Shown here: in pieces, positions 19,556 to 29,638 of the stretch
Position numbering within the stretch: position 1 is the first letter of the stretch
Layout of the letters: each line of letters begins with the position of its first letter
Assembly (NCBI GenBank): GCA_027618995.1
Contig: JAQCGO010000006.1
Coordinates: 20,698 to 84,697, forward strand
Origin: Pseudomonadota bacterium
GTDB lineage: Bacteria > Pseudomonadota > Gammaproteobacteria > Steroidobacterales > Woeseiaceae
Reading direction: 5' to 3'
Length of the DNA stretch: 64,000 nt
Position numbers and translations under genes: made by a program
The notes under the pieces: model-generated
Database searches by the model: none
The model's input: the letters and a program-made list of their open reading frames with translations, nothing else
What the model was told of the DNA's origin: nothing

Positions 19556-20324
19556 CCGTCCGGATTTTCAGCAGAAGCAGTTCGCATTCGCGGCGCATAT
19601 CCGTGATCCGCGTAACGTACCAGTCCCAAAGGATATCGATGACAGGCGCATGGCCGTCTATCGCGACCTGTTCTTCAACAATCTAAGATCCTTGCTGTCG
19701 AACATGTTTCCGGTTCTGAAGAAACTGCACAGCCCCGAGGCATGGGCGGCGATCATTCGTCAATTCATGCAAAAACACCGCGCGACGACGCCCTACTTTC
19801 TGCAGTTGCCGTCGGAGTTTCTCGAATTTCTGCAGCAGGAATACGAGCCGCAGAAGGGCGACCTGCCGTTCCTGCCGGAACTCGCACACTACGAGTACAT
19901 CGAGCTGGCGCTGTCCATTTCCGAGGCGCGCAATGACCTGACGGGGGTCGACCCTGAGGGTGACTTGCTGGCCGGTACGCCCGTCAAGTCCGAACTGACC
20001 TGGGCCTACGCCTACCAGTACCCGGTGCATCGTATTTCAGCGCAATTTCAGCCAAGCGAACCGGGCCCGGCTCCGACCTACCTCGCGGTCTACCGCGGCA
20101 GTGACGACAAGGTCGGCTTCCTCGAGCTCAACCCAATGACCGCCGGACTGCTCGATGCCATCGACAATAATGCTCAGGGCCTCAGCGGTGGCGCGCTGTT
20201 ACGATCGCTGGCTCAGCAGACCCATTACCCGGATGTCGAAGCCCTGGTCGCACACGGTGCGGCGGCGCTCGATGAAATGCGACAACTGGAAATATTGACC
20301 GGCGCCAGGAAGGCGCGCCCATAA
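19548..20324 (+). CDS. DUF2063 / putative DNA-binding domain protein, MNIO partner (HvfC-like)
   Basis: The 258-residue protein has the DUF2063 N-terminal helical domain (QQKQFAFAAHIRDP, then RMAVYRDLFFNNLRSLLSNMFPVLKK) and a second domain with FLPELAHYEYIELALS. Such proteins partner DUF692 enzymes in RiPP clusters, probably recognising the precursor peptide; the old DNA-binding label rests on weak similarity. Gene order and the 8-nt overlap with the MNIO gene support a shared function. DoxX follows after a good ribosome site (AAGGAG). Confidence 0.88.
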   Translation: MPDRPDFQQKQFAFAAHIRDPRNVPVPKDIDDRRMAVYRDLFFNNLRSLLSNMFPVLKKLHSPEAWAAIIRQFMQKHRATTPYFLQLPSEFLEFLQQEYEPQKGDLPFLPELAHYEYIELALSISEARNDLTGVDPEGDLLAGTPVKSELTWAYAYQYPVHRISAQFQPSEPGPAPTYLAVYRGSDDKVGFLELNPMTAGLLDAIDNNAQGLSGGALLRSLAQQTHYPDVEALVAHGAAALDEMRQLEILTGARKARP

Positions 20325-20334
20325 GGAGACAGGC

Positions 20335-20841
20335 ATGCAATCACTACTCGCTGTTTACAAGAATTTCGCCGACTGGCTGGAATGCGCCGGAAAGTACGGT
20401 GCCGGGCTGATCCTGATACGCCTGTTGCTGGCTTACGAATTTGGCAAGGCCGGCCTGGGTAAACTCGGCGGCAAAAACTAGTTTGCTAATGTGCAGGACA
20501 ATTTCATCTTCCCATTCAATGTCGTGCCGGTCGAAATCAGCTGGTTTCTCGCGACCTGGTTCGAGGTCCTCGGCGCGGCGGGCCTGTTGCTTGGGCTGTT
20601 CACGCGGTTCTGGGAACTGTCCCTGCTGATCCTGTCGATCGTCGCGATCTCGGGTGTGCATTGGCCTGCCGAATGGCACAGCCTGGGCGAACTCTGGGAC
20701 GGCTAACGAATCACGGCAGAAGATGGCTCGGGCAACTATCGAATCCCGCTGTTGTTCATCGCCATGCTGCTGCCATTACTCGTTTCGGGCGCGGGCAGGT
20801 TGAGTATTGATAACGCCCTCGCGAAACGCTTTCTCAACTAG
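20335..20841 (+). pseudogene. DoxX family membrane protein (HvfD-like) with two in-frame stops
   Basis: The ATG at 20335 follows AAGGAG. The frame continues to TAG at 20839-20841 with full family similarity but has TAG at 20479-20481 (codon 49) and TAA at 20704-20706 (codon 124). Family motifs lie on both sides: FGKAGLGKLGGKN before the first stop, then [18 protein letters not shown] and YRIPLLF-like GNYRIPLLF after. The first stop sits where relatives usually have Trp (TGG to TAG); the second fits CAA to TAA. As read, only 48 residues would be made. It is the third gene of the MNIO cluster. It converges on lpdA with a 4-nt overlap. Confidence 0.82.
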
Positions 20842-22238
20842 CGTTTTTTCGGCAGGTAAAGGTCGGTTAACGTACCTTCGTAGGCCTCGGCTGCGAACGC
20901 TATCGTTTCCGACAAGGTCGGGTGCGGATGTATGGTCATGCCGATGTCGGCAGCATCGGCGCCCATTTCAATGGCGAGCCCAATTTCCGCAATCAGGTCG
21001 CCCGCGCCCGGCCCTACGATGGCACCACCGATCACGCGACCTGTCTGTTTATCCCAGAGCAGCTTGGTAAATCCTTCCGCGCGTCCCAGCGCCAAAGCGC
21101 GTCCGCTGGCGGCCCACGGAATCTGCGTCTTCTCGTAGTCGATACCCTGCGTGTTGGCTTCCGTCTCGGTAACTCCAACCCAGGCGATCTCCGGATCCGT
21201 GTAGGCAACCGAGGGGATCGTGCGCGCATCGAAGGCGCTCTTATGCCCGGCAGCAACCTCGGCGGCCACTTTCGCTTCGTGCGTCGCCTTGTGCGCCAGC
21301 ATCGGACCCGGTGCCACATCGCCAATGGCAAAAATATGCGGCACATTGGTTCGCATCTGCTTATCGACTTTGATGACGCCGCGTTCGCCAACGTCGACAC
21401 CAGCCTTCCCGGCCTCGAGCTTGTCACCGTTGGCGCGACGACCGACGGCAACCAGCACGCGGTCATAGACGCCAATTTTCGGTGCATCGTCGCCGCTGAA
21501 ACTAACCTCGATACCTGGCACCGTCGCCCGCATGCCGGTTACTTTCGTGCCGATCATGATCGCTGCGTAACGTGGCTTGACGATTTTCAGGAACGGGCGC
21601 AACAGATCCTTGTCGATGCCCGGCATCAGTGAATTCGTCAGTTCGACGACGCTGACTTCGACGCCGAGCGCCCGATAGACACAGGCCATCTCGAGCCCGA
21701 TGATGCCGCCGCCCACAACGAGCAGACGCCTGGGCAAGGGATCCAGTTCCAGGGCACCGGTCGAATCGATAATGCGCGGGTCATCCGGCAGGCCGGGCAG
21801 CATTACGGGCTCCGAACCCACCGCAATAATGCATTGTTCAAACTCAATCGTTTCGCCATTGTCGAGGCGTACGCTGTGCGCCGACTCGAATTTTGCGCTG
21901 CCGTGCAGAATGCGGACCTTGCGTTGTTTCGCGAGCTGCACAAGTCCGCCAGTCAGTTTACCGATGACCTCGTTCTTCCAGGCGCGCAGCTTTTGCGCGT
22001 CAATTTTTGGCGCTGCGAAAACCACGCCGTGATCGGCCATTGCCGCGGCATCGTCAATGACCTTGGCCGCATGCAATAACGCCTTTGAAGGAATACAACC
22101 AACGTTCAGGCACACACCCCCGATCACGGGGTAGCGCTCGATCAGTATTACGTCGAGACCGAGGTCTGCGGCACGAAACGCGGCCGTGTAACCGCCAGGC
22201 CCCGAGCCGATGACGACCAGTTGCGCCTTGTGCGTCAC
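20838..22238 (-). CDS. lpdA: Dihydrolipoyl dehydrogenase (E3)
   Basis: The 466-residue FAD disulfide oxidoreductase reoxidises dihydrolipoamide of the pyruvate dehydrogenase complex using NAD. Motifs: FAD-binding [13 protein letters not shown], redox-active [13 protein letters not shown]-binding [21 protein letters not shown], and the catalytic His-Glu in [12 protein letters not shown] start at 22238 overlaps the aceF stop by 4 nt. Last gene of aceE-aceF-lpdA. Confidence 0.97.
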   Translation of the reverse strand: MTHKAQLVVIGSGPGGYTAAFRAADLGLDVILIERYPVIGGVCLNVGCIPSKALLHAAKVIDDAAAMADHGVVFAAPKIDAQKLRAWKNEVIGKLTGGLVQLAKQRKVRILHGSAKFESAHSVRLDNGETIEFEQCIIAVGSEPVMLPGLPDDPRIIDSTGALELDPLPRRLLVVGGGIIGLEMACVYRALGVEVSVVELTNSLMPGIDKDLLRPFLKIVKPRYAAIMIGTKVTGMRATVPGIEVSFSGDDAPKIGVYDRVLVAVGRRANGDKLEAGKAGVDVGERGVIKVDKQMRTNVPHIFAIGDVAPGPMLAHKATHEAKVAAEVAAGHKSAFDARTIPSVAYTDPEIAWVGVTETEANTQGIDYEKTQIPWAASGRALALGRAEGFTKLLWDKQTGRVIGGAIVGPGAGDLIAEIGLAIEMGADAADIGMTIHPHPTLSETIAFAAEAYEGTLTDLYLPKKR

Positions 22239-23872
22239 TTGCCGCCGCCCTGCAGCAGGCCTTCGACATTCCCAAGTACCTCGCCGAGGAACGTGGTAAA
22301 GCGAACGGCGGCGGCGCCATCGATGACGCGATGATCATAGGACAGCGATAACGGCAGCATCAGGCGCGGCACGAACTCGCTGCCATTCCAGACCGGCTGC
22401 ATGGATGAACGTGAAACACCCAGTATCGCGACCTCGGGGGCATTAATTATCGGTGTAAACGCAGTACCGCCAATGCCACCGAGACTCGAAACGGTGAATG
22501 TCGCGCCCTGTAACTGATCAGCCTTGAGCTTGCCGTCCCTCGCCGCCTTCGACAGTGCCGCCAGTTCCTCGGCGAGTTCGTAGACGTCCTTCTTGTCGGC
22601 ATTGCGTATGACGGGAACCATCAGGCCTTGCTCGGTGTCGGCCGCGAAACCGAGATGACAGTACTTCTTGAACACCAGGTTCTTGCCATCTTCAGCGAGC
22701 GACGCGTTGATCTTTGGAAATTCCTGCAGCGCAGCAACACAGGCTTTTAATACAAAAGCGAGCGGCGTCAGTGAAATACCACGCTCGCGAGCCGCGCCCT
22801 TGAGCTGCTGCCGCTTTTCTTCCAGCTCAGTGATGTCGGCCAGGTCATGCTGCGTGACATGCGGAATGTTGACCCAGCTCGCCTGCAATCGTGGGCCGGA
22901 TATCTTCTGAATTCTTGCCAACGGCTGCAGTTCAATCTCGCCAAACTTGGCGAAGTCTACGACCGGCGTTTTTGGCAACGCAGCCGTCGCCGGTGCACCT
23001 GCCTGGCCGGTCAATATTGCTTTGACGAATGCCTTGACGTCGTCATGCAGGATCCGGTTCTTGTGCCCCGCGCCTTTGACCTGTGCAAGATCAACGCCCA
23101 GTTCGCGTGCCAGCTTGCGCACCGACGGGCTGGCGTGTGCCGTCGTGAAACCGACTTCGTTAATGGGCGGCAGCGAACCACTGGGCCGGACCGGCGCCTG
23201 CGGCTTCGGCGGCGCCGAGACCGCAGCCTGAACCGGCACTGGCGCAGCTCTCTCCTCGGCGACAGCAGCCACTTTCGCCGTTCTGCCAGCACGAGCTTTG
23301 ATGATCGCCAGCGACGATCCCTGCGACACCTTGTCACCGACCTTGACCAGCACCGATTCGATGCGACCGCCCACAATAGCCGGCACATCCATGGCGGCTT
23401 TGTCGGTCTCCAGCGTGACCAGCGGATCTTCGACGTTAAGTTCGTCGCCCTTGGAAATATGCACTTCAATGACCTCGACATTGTCGAAGTCGCCAAGATC
23501 CGGCACGACCAGCGTCTGCACACCACCCGATTTCTGCACCTCGCCGTCGGGTCGCGCCGGGGATGCGAGGACAGTCGTGTCACCGGTGGGTTCATGCAGC
23601 AACATCGGTGCGATGACGACCGTATCGCTGACTTCGATCGACAATTTCCCGATCACGTCGCCAGCCGATACGGTATCGCCAACAGCAACACTGATCTCAA
23701 CAATGACGCCGTTTTCCGGCGACGGCACATCCATTGCCGCCTTGTCCGTCTCGACCGTGATCAGCCCGGTTTCGCGTTCGACGGTATCGCCTGCTGCAAC
23801 CAGGATTTCGATCACTTCGACGTTCGCGAAGTCACCAAGATCAGGAATAATAATATCGATGTTTTGTGACAT
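22235..23872 (-). CDS. aceF: Dihydrolipoyl acetyltransferase (E2 of pyruvate dehydrogenase)
   Basis: The 545-residue E2 core has two N-terminal lipoyl domains, each with the lipoylated Lys in ETDKAAMDVP (around residues 42 and 150), a Pro/Ala-rich linker, a peripheral subunit-binding domain starting ASPSVRKLARELGVDL, and the catalytic domain ending in SYDHRVIDGAAA with the catalytic His and Asp. E. coli has three lipoyl domains; two is common in other gammaproteobacteria. It lies 21 nt downstream of aceE. Confidence 0.97.
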   Translation of the reverse strand: MSQNIDIIIPDLGDFANVEVIEILVAAGDTVERETGLITVETDKAAMDVPSPENGVIVEISVAVGDTVSAGDVIGKLSIEVSDTVVIAPMLLHEPTGDTTVLASPARPDGEVQKSGGVQTLVVPDLGDFDNVEVIEVHISKGDELNVEDPLVTLETDKAAMDVPAIVGGRIESVLVKVGDKVSQGSSLAIIKARAGRTAKVAAVAEERAAPVPVQAAVSAPPKPQAPVRPSGSLPPINEVGFTTAHASPSVRKLARELGVDLAQVKGAGHKNRILHDDVKAFVKAILTGQAGAPATAALPKTPVVDFAKFGEIELQPLARIQKISGPRLQASWVNIPHVTQHDLADITELEEKRQQLKGAARERGISLTPLAFVLKACVAALQEFPKINASLAEDGKNLVFKKYCHLGFAADTEQGLMVPVIRNADKKDVYELAEELAALSKAARDGKLKADQLQGATFTVSSLGGIGGTAFTPIINAPEVAILGVSRSSMQPVWNGSEFVPRLMLPLSLSYDHRVIDGAAAVRFTTFLGEVLGNVEGLLQGGGK

Positions 23873-23893
23873 ATCTGTTTCCCGACCGACCGC

Positions 23894-26557
23894 CTACAGC
23901 GTTACCGGGTCAGGACGATCCGGATCGATGGCATATTTCCTGATGGCCTGACTGACTGTCTTTTGGTCCAGTGCGCCATCATCAGCCAATGCCTTCAGCG
24001 CGGATACGGCAATGTAGCGCTCGTCCACCTCGAAGTGCTGGCGCAACGCGTCACGCCCGTCACTGCGTCCATAGCCATCCGTGCCGAGCGAGATAAAGCG
24101 ACCCGGCACCCAGTGTCGAATCTGGTCCGGAACGATTTTCATGTAGTCGGTCGCGGCGACATACGGCCCTTTGCGTCCGCCCAGGCAATGCTCGATGTAA
24201 CTCTTGCGCGGCTTGGCCTCCGGATGCAGCTGGTTCCAGCGCTCTACTGCCAGCCCGTCGCGACGCAGCTCATTGAAACTTGTAACCGACCAGATGTCGG
24301 CGGGAATGCCAAAGTCCTTTTCCAGCAACGCTGCGGCGGCGATGACTTCGCGAAGAATCGTGCCAGAGCCCATCAGCTGCACACGAATCTTGCCCTGACC
24401 GCCGACGTGCAACAGGTACATGCCCTTGAGAATGCCGTCTTCGACACCCTTCGGCATCGGCGGGTGCCGGTAATTTTCGTTCATGCAAGTGATGTAGTAG
24501 AAGACGTTTTCCTGCTCACCGATCATGCGCCGCATACCATCCTGAATAATGACGGCAAGCTCGTAGGCATAGGTAGGATCGTAGGAGACACAATTCGGCA
24601 CGGTCGATGCATGCAAAAGACTGTGGCCGTCCTGGTGCTGCAGGCCCTCTCCGGCAAGCGTTGTGCGTCCCGCTGTGCCACCAATCAGGAAACCGCGGGA
24701 CTGCAAATCACCGCCCGCCCAGATAAAGTCACCGATGCGCTGGAAGCCGAACATCGAATAGTAGATGTAGAACGGCACCATCTGCGTATTGTGATTGGAA
24801 TACGACGTTGCGGCGGCCAGCCATGAACAAAATGCGCCGCCTTCATTGATACCTTCTTCGAGGATCTGGCCTTTCTTGTCCTCGCGGTAATACATCAGCT
24901 CGCCCGCATCCTGGGGTGTATACAACTGTCCCTTGGACGCATAGATACCGACCTGGCGAAACATGCCTTCCATGCCGAAGGTGCGCGCCTCGTCCGGCAC
25001 GATCGGCACAATGTGCTTGCTGATCTGCTTGTCGCGCAACAGGGTCGTCAGAATGCGAACGAATGCCATCGTTGTCGACGCTTCACGCTCCCCCGTACCG
25101 TCGAGCTGCGTCTTGAAGGTCTCCAACGCCGGAACCGGCAGCGGTGCCGCAAGTCTGCGGCGTTGTGGCAGTGAACCGCCCAGCGCGCGCCGGCGCTCCA
25201 TCAGGTACTCGAGCTCGAGACTGTCAGCGGCTGGCTTGTAATATGGAACGTTCTCGATGTCCTTGTCGGACACCGGAATACTGAATCGGTCGCGCATTAC
25301 CTTGAGTGCGTCGAGGTCCAGCTTCTTTTGCTGGTGCGCGGTATTCTGGCCTTCTCCCGCCGACCCCATGCCATAACCCTTGACCGTCTTCGCGAGAATG
25401 ACGGTCGGCTGGCCGGTGTGCTTCATTGCGGCGTCGTAGGCAGCGTGCACCTTGATCGGGTCATGGCCACCACGATTCAGATACCAGATCTCCTGATCGG
25501 ACATATTCGCAACCAGCTCCAGCGCTTCAGGGTGCTTGCCGAAGAATTCCTTGCGCACATAAGCGCCGTCCTTCGATTTGATGGTCTGGTACTCGCCATC
25601 CACCGTTTCTTCCATGATGCGACGCAGATGTCCGTTATGGTCTTTGGCCAGCAGCGGATCCCAGCGCCCTCCCCAGACCACTTTGATGACATTCCAGCCG
25701 GCGCCGCCGAATGCAGCCTCGAGTTCCTGAATGATTTTGCCATTGCCGCGAACCGGCCCGTCGAGGCGTTGCAAATTGCAGTTCACGACAAACACCAGGT
25801 TATCGAGGCCTTCGCGTACCGGCATCGTAATAGCGCCCATCGATTCTGGTTCGTCCATTTCGCCATCGCCGAGGAAACACCAGACCTTGCGATCGGATGC
25901 CGGAATCATTTCGCGGTTTTCCATGTAGCGCATGAAACGTGCCTGGTAGATCGCCATCATCGGACCAAGACCCATGGACACGGTCGGGAACTGCCAGAAG
26001 TCAGGCATAAGCCAGGGGTGCGGATAGGATGACAGTCCGCCGCCGCCGACTTCACGCCGAAAACGATTCAGGTCCTTTTCCGTGAGTCGACCTTCGAGAT
26101 AGGCACGGGCGTAAATACCCGGCGACGAGTGGCCCTGAAAGAACACCATATCGCCGAGTGAGTCCTTGCTTGGCGCACGCCAGAAATGGTTGAAGCCGAT
26201 CTCGTAAAGTGTCGCGGACGATGCGTAGCTGGAAATATGTCCGCCGTACTCGGTACTGACGCGATTGGCTTGCACGACCATGGCCATCGCATTCCAGCGT
26301 ACATAGGCTTCGAGCCGACGCTCGATCGAACGGTCACCCGGATACTCGGGTTCGCGGTTGGTCACAATGGTATTCAGATAGGCCGTGTTGGGGCTGTACG
26401 GCAAATAGGCACCAGAGCGACGCGCATAGTCGATCATGTGATTCAACAAGAAATGTGCACGCTCGGGGCCATGCTGGCGAAGCACCGAATCGATGGACTC
26501 GACCCACTCATTGGTCTCCAGCGGATCAATATCGTCGAAAGGATTGAACTTGCTCAT
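23894..26557 (-). CDS. aceE: Pyruvate dehydrogenase E1 component (homodimeric)
   Basis: The 887-residue thiamine-diphosphate enzyme decarboxylates pyruvate and acetylates E2. The length equals that of E. coli AceE. ThDP motif GDGEMDEPESMG is visible, along with LSSYPHPWLMPDFWQFPTVS and FFQGHSSPGIYA in the N-terminal half and LGTDGYGRSD near the C-terminus. It is the homodimeric type, not the alpha/beta type. First gene of the operon; its leader contains a CGGCAG hexamer array. Divergent from the M17 aminopeptidase gene across 126 bp. Confidence 0.98.
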   Translation of the reverse strand: MSKFNPFDDIDPLETNEWVESIDSVLRQHGPERAHFLLNHMIDYARRSGAYLPYSPNTAYLNTIVTNREPEYPGDRSIERRLEAYVRWNAMAMVVQANRVSTEYGGHISSYASSATLYEIGFNHFWRAPSKDSLGDMVFFQGHSSPGIYARAYLEGRLTEKDLNRFRREVGGGGLSSYPHPWLMPDFWQFPTVSMGLGPMMAIYQARFMRYMENREMIPASDRKVWCFLGDGEMDEPESMGAITMPVREGLDNLVFVVNCNLQRLDGPVRGNGKIIQELEAAFGGAGWNVIKVVWGGRWDPLLAKDHNGHLRRIMEETVDGEYQTIKSKDGAYVRKEFFGKHPEALELVANMSDQEIWYLNRGGHDPIKVHAAYDAAMKHTGQPTVILAKTVKGYGMGSAGEGQNTAHQQKKLDLDALKVMRDRFSIPVSDKDIENVPYYKPAADSLELEYLMERRRALGGSLPQRRRLAAPLPVPALETFKTQLDGTGEREASTTMAFVRILTTLLRDKQISKHIVPIVPDEARTFGMEGMFRQVGIYASKGQLYTPQDAGELMYYREDKKGQILEEGINEGGAFCSWLAAATSYSNHNTQMVPFYIYYSMFGFQRIGDFIWAGGDLQSRGFLIGGTAGRTTLAGEGLQHQDGHSLLHASTVPNCVSYDPTYAYELAVIIQDGMRRMIGEQENVFYYITCMNENYRHPPMPKGVEDGILKGMYLLHVGGQGKIRVQLMGSGTILREVIAAAALLEKDFGIPADIWSVTSFNELRRDGLAVERWNQLHPEAKPRKSYIEHCLGGRKGPYVAATDYMKIVPDQIRHWVPGRFISLGTDGYGRSDGRDALRQHFEVDERYIAVSALKALADDGALDQKTVSQAIRKYAIDPDRPDPVTL

Positions 26558-26584
26558 AAATCATCCACAATACGCCCACCGCAA

Positions 26585-26611
26585 CGGCAGCGGCAGCGGC
26601 AGCGGCAGCGG
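26585..26611. repeat. CGGCAG hexanucleotide tandem array
   Basis: Four perfect copies of CGGCAG plus a partial fifth, 28-54 nt upstream of the aceE ATG in the divergent aceE / M17 aminopeptidase intergenic region. Such short arrays can change copy number by slippage. There is no coding frame here. Confidence 0.85.
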
Positions 26612-26683
26612 GCCGGTGTATCGGCTCGGGGTCGTAATATTCGGCTTTTGTGCGTTGTCGGTCAAGCAATCATCAAGGAATTC

Positions 26684-28195
26684 ATGGATATGCACGAACT
26701 ACTGCCAAAAGCAGCAGAAATTCGCATCACGCAGAAACCCGGCCGGCTCAATGCCAGGGCGTTTGACGTGGTTGACCAATTGCTGTTGTTCCTGCCGAAA
26801 CGACCGAGTGCCGCGGTGTGGCGCGCAATTCCCGACAGCCAGCGCATGCGGACTGCGATGGCAAAACGACGGAGCGATGACATTCCTGTGCTGCAAACAC
26901 GGCTCAGCAACCAGCGCCAGACACACGTAGTCGCTGCAACTGTTACAGCAGATACCAGTACATTTGAACTACTCAGCAATTCGCGCAAATTAATAGCGGC
27001 GGCAGGTGGCGAAAAAGCGGGCACCCTGGGTATTTGTGTCGTGGGATTTTCAGGCGAACAACAACAAGCTATTTGCAAGGCAGCCACGGCAGCCGCGCTC
27101 GCTGCCGGGTTCAATTTGCCGAGCTACAAGAGCAAGGCCAGTCCCGCCGGCATTCGGCGCATCCAGGTCCTGGGTCTCGACGAGAAAGTTGACCTCGACC
27201 GAATCATCGCAGAGGCGCACGGCAATAATCTTGCTCGCTGGCTCACCGCCATGCCGCCCAATAAGCTCAACGCCGTCAACTACGCTGCAATACTCAAAGA
27301 TCTCGCGACCCGCAATGAATGGCAGTTCAAACGCTTCAACACGAAGGACCTTGCGAAAGCCGGTGCCGGCGCGTTTCTGGCGGTCGCCCAGGGCAATGAC
27401 AACGACAGCGCCTCAATCGTGCGCCTGCGTTACCGCCCAGCATCGAAGACGGCCGCACCCGAACTCAGCCTGGTCGGCAAGGGCATTATTTTTGATACCG
27501 GCGGTACCAACCTCAAACCATTTGCATCGATGCTCGACATGCACGGCGATATGCAAGGCAGCGCCGTTGCACTCGGAACGTTACTTGCGATCTCCGAACT
27601 CAGGTTGCCGCTGGCCGTCGACTGCTGGCTGGCGATCACGGAGAATCGCACCGGGCCGAATGCCTATAAGTCGCAGGATATCGTGACCGCCGCCAACGGC
27701 AAGACCATTCAAACGATACATACCGATGCGGAAGGACGGATGGTGCTCGCCGATACCTTGACCCTCGCGAGCCGCGAAAAGCCACGCTTAATGATCGACT
27801 ATGCAACCCTCACGGGCGCGGCAGTCAATGCCATCACCACCCGTTACAGCGCAGTTTTCACCAATCGAGCCAAATGGCATCCGCGCCTGAAGCGAACGGG
27901 CGAAGGCTGTGGTGAACGCGTCTGGCCCTTTCCAATCGGCAAGGAATTCCTGACCGACCTCAAGAGCGACGTGGCGGATATCATGCAGTGCTCACCGAAT
28001 CCATACGGGGATCACATACTGGCGGGCAGTTTTCTCGCCGAGTTTGTCGAACACGATACGCCCTGGGTGCATGTCGATCTCGCGGCCAGCAGCCACAAGG
28101 ATGGTCTCGGACATATTCCGACGGAAGTCACCGGCTTCGGCGTTCGTTATACGATGAGCCTGATGCTCGACGAACAAATTTTACAGGATCACTGA
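26684..28195 (+). CDS. Leucyl aminopeptidase family (M17) metallopeptidase
   Basis: The 503-residue cytosolic aminopeptidase has an N-terminal macro-type domain and a C-terminal di-metal domain. Metal ligands are visible in [11 protein letters not shown] (Lys, Asp), the Asp of LDMHGDMQG and TDAEGR (Asp, Glu). The M17 signature NTDAEGRL reads HTDAEGRM, and SGGISLKP reads TGGTNLKP, so it is a diverged M17 member rather than classic PepA. ATG at 26684 follows AAGGA; upstream frame lies in aceE antisense. RNase T follows 1 nt after its stop. Confidence 0.9.
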   Translation: MDMHELLPKAAEIRITQKPGRLNARAFDVVDQLLLFLPKRPSAAVWRAIPDSQRMRTAMAKRRSDDIPVLQTRLSNQRQTHVVAATVTADTSTFELLSNSRKLIAAAGGEKAGTLGICVVGFSGEQQQAICKAATAAALAAGFNLPSYKSKASPAGIRRIQVLGLDEKVDLDRIIAEAHGNNLARWLTAMPPNKLNAVNYAAILKDLATRNEWQFKRFNTKDLAKAGAGAFLAVAQGNDNDSASIVRLRYRPASKTAAPELSLVGKGIIFDTGGTNLKPFASMLDMHGDMQGSAVALGTLLAISELRLPLAVDCWLAITENRTGPNAYKSQDIVTAANGKTIQTIHTDAEGRMVLADTLTLASREKPRLMIDYATLTGAAVNAITTRYSAVFTNRAKWHPRLKRTGEGCGERVWPFPIGKEFLTDLKSDVADIMQCSPNPYGDHILAGSFLAEFVEHDTPWVHVDLAASSHKDGLGHIPTEVTGFGVRYTMSLMLDEQILQDH

Positions 28196-28196
28196 G

Positions 28197-28817
28197 TTGG
28201 CTGAAAATCCCACCATGGCCGATCGATTCCGCGGCTTCCTGCCGATCGTCGTCGATGTTGAAACCGGCGGCTTCAATTGCAAGACCGATGCCTTGCTTGA
28301 AATCGCTGCAGTGCTGGTGGATTTTGCTGATGGCGGAATCCTGACGCGCGGCCAGACGATTCGCTACCACGTCAAGCCATTCGAGGGCGCAAACATGGAA
28401 GCCGCGTCGCTCGCCGTCAATGGCATCAAGCCGGATCACCCGCTACGACCGGCTATCGATGAACACGATGCGCTGCAACGGCTGTTTCGAGAGGTTCGCA
28501 AAGCGGTACGCGACAACGGCTGCACTCGCGCCATACTGGTCGGCCACAACGCCGCATTCGATCTGGGCTTTCTCAATGAGGCCATCGAGCGCACCGCGAT
28601 CAAGCGCAATCCGTTTCATCCGTTCAGCTGTTTCGACACCGCGACGCTGTGCGGCGTGGCGTTCGGGCAGACCGTATTGGCGCGTGCCGTTGCCGCCGCC
28701 GGATTCACATGGGATGAAAGCTCAGCGCACTCTGCGGCTTATGACGCCGAGGTGACAGCCGACCTGTTTTGCGAGATCGTCAACCGGTTCCAACCGATGT
28801 ACAGCGGCAGGAAATAG
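28197..28817 (+). CDS. rnt: Ribonuclease T
   Basis: The 206-residue DEDD-family 3'-5' exoribonuclease trims tRNA and other stable RNA ends. Exo I motif is [10 protein letters not shown], Exo II is [14 protein letters not shown], and Exo III is [14 protein letters not shown]. The N-terminus [12 protein letters not shown] matches the family. A TTG at 28197, with AGGA 6-7 nt before it, gives [11 protein letters not shown]; the alternative ATG at 28215 has no ribosome site. The gene ends in REP-like repeats. Confidence 0.95.
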   Translation: MAENPTMADRFRGFLPIVVDVETGGFNCKTDALLEIAAVLVDFADGGILTRGQTIRYHVKPFEGANMEAASLAVNGIKPDHPLRPAIDEHDALQRLFREVRKAVRDNGCTRAILVGHNAAFDLGFLNEAIERTAIKRNPFHPFSCFDTATLCGVAFGQTVLARAVAAAGFTWDESSAHSAAYDAEVTADLFCEIVNRFQPMYSGRK

Positions 28818-28880
28818 CTGTAGGAGGCCGCCATGCGGGCGACCCCTGCAGGAGGCTGTTGGAGGCCGCCATGCGGGCGA
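28818..28880. repeat. Two REP-like palindromic units between rnt and grxD
   Basis: The 25-bp unit CTGTAGGAGGCCGCCATGC and its GGGCGA end occur at 28818-28842 and, with one mismatch, at 28856-28880; a partial CTGCAGGAGGCTG lies between. The inner GCCGCCAT/GCGGGC part can fold. They fill the gap between two convergent genes and may act as a bidirectional terminator or mRNA stabiliser, as REP elements do elsewhere. Confidence 0.75.
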
Positions 28881-28883
28881 AAG

Positions 28884-29195
28884 CTATTGCAAATCCTTGA
28901 GTAGCTTCTGCAACTCACCCGAATTGTACATTTCCACGACGATATCCGAACCGCCGATAAGCTCGCCTTTGACATACAGCTGTGGAAACGTTGGCCAGTT
29001 CGAGTAGCTTTTCAGCCCTTCGCGAATTTCCTGGTCTTCAAAAATATTGATGAAAGAAAACGGCGCACCGATTGCGTTCAGCACCGCAACGGCCTGCCCG
29101 GAAAAGCCACACTGCGGAAAATCAGGTGTACCCTTCATGTACAACAAAACATTGTGCGCCTGCAGTTGTTCTTCAATTCGCTTGGTTACATCCAT
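28884..29195 (-). CDS. grxD: Monothiol glutaredoxin, Grx4/GrxD family
   Basis: The 103-residue protein has the monothiol CGFS active site (FPQCGFSGQAV) and the preceding LYMKGTPDFP, the Grx4 signature. Members bind a [2Fe-2S] cluster with glutathione and deliver it to target proteins. TFPQLYVKGELIGG and the final GELQKLL segment are normal. The gene lies 12 nt downstream of the BON lipoprotein gene on the same strand and ends 3 nt from the REP-like repeats. Confidence 0.96.
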   Translation of the reverse strand: MDVTKRIEEQLQAHNVLLYMKGTPDFPQCGFSGQAVAVLNAIGAPFSFINIFEDQEIREGLKSYSNWPTFPQLYVKGELIGGSDIVVEMYNSGELQKLLKDLQ

Positions 29196-29207
29196 GCCCG
29201 TCTGCCT

Positions 29208-29549
29208 CTACTTTTGGTAATTAACTGTAATTTGATTATCAACGCCTTTGACGCCGTCGGTTGCCATAACCAGTTTTTCGGCCGATCCCCGCGCGGCATA
29301 GGTCGACACCTTACCAGACAGCGTCACGAGGCCAGCCGCAGCACTTACCTTGATCGCGAAATTCGCCAGTGCCGGATCTGTCGCATATTGCGCCTGGACA
29401 CGACCACTTAGCGCCGTATCCGATGCCTGCGCGGTTCCCGTCCCACGATCGTTCTCGGCCGGAGTCCTGCCAGCCGAACCACCACCCAGCATCATTCCTG
29501 AACAGGCTGACACAGTGATGGCGATGACAAGAATTACAAGGTTGCGCAT
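29208..29549 (-). CDS. BON-domain lipoprotein
   Basis: The 113-residue product has a lipoprotein signal peptide with lipobox ITVSAC (Cys at about residue 16), a short Gly/Ser/Thr-rich linker, and one BON domain from about residue 48 (LSGRVQAQYATDP, then GLVTLSGKV and GVKGVDNQI). BON domains bind phospholipids; OsmY- and DolP-type proteins are examples, but this has only one domain. Likely outer-membrane or periplasmic. Possibly co-transcribed with grxD. Confidence 0.85.
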   Translation of the reverse strand: MRNLVILVIAITVSACSGMMLGGGSAGRTPAENDRGTGTAQASDTALSGRVQAQYATDPALANFAIKVSAAAGLVTLSGKVSTYAARGSAEKLVMATDGVKGVDNQITVNYQK

Positions 29550-29582
29550 GAACTTCCTCCCGCGGCAGGCGCCATTTTACCC

Positions 29583-29588
29583 TATAAT
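29583..29588 (+). promoter_or_regulatory. Consensus -10 box (TATAAT) before the PuuD-like gene
   Basis: A perfect TATAAT lies 51 nt upstream of the ATG at 29639, in the gap to the divergent BON gene. No good -35 box is present at 16-18 nt, so an activator may be needed. A GGAG ribosome site precedes the ATG. Confidence 0.5.
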
Positions 29589-29638
29589 GGCCGCAGCGCT
29601 CTGGCGCCACAAAAAATACCAACTCGGAGAGCAATAGC

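Noticed and set aside
22847..23869. 340-codon plus-strand frame opposite aceF
   Set aside because: Shadow of the E2 gene; composition is Arg/Gln-rich and shows no family.
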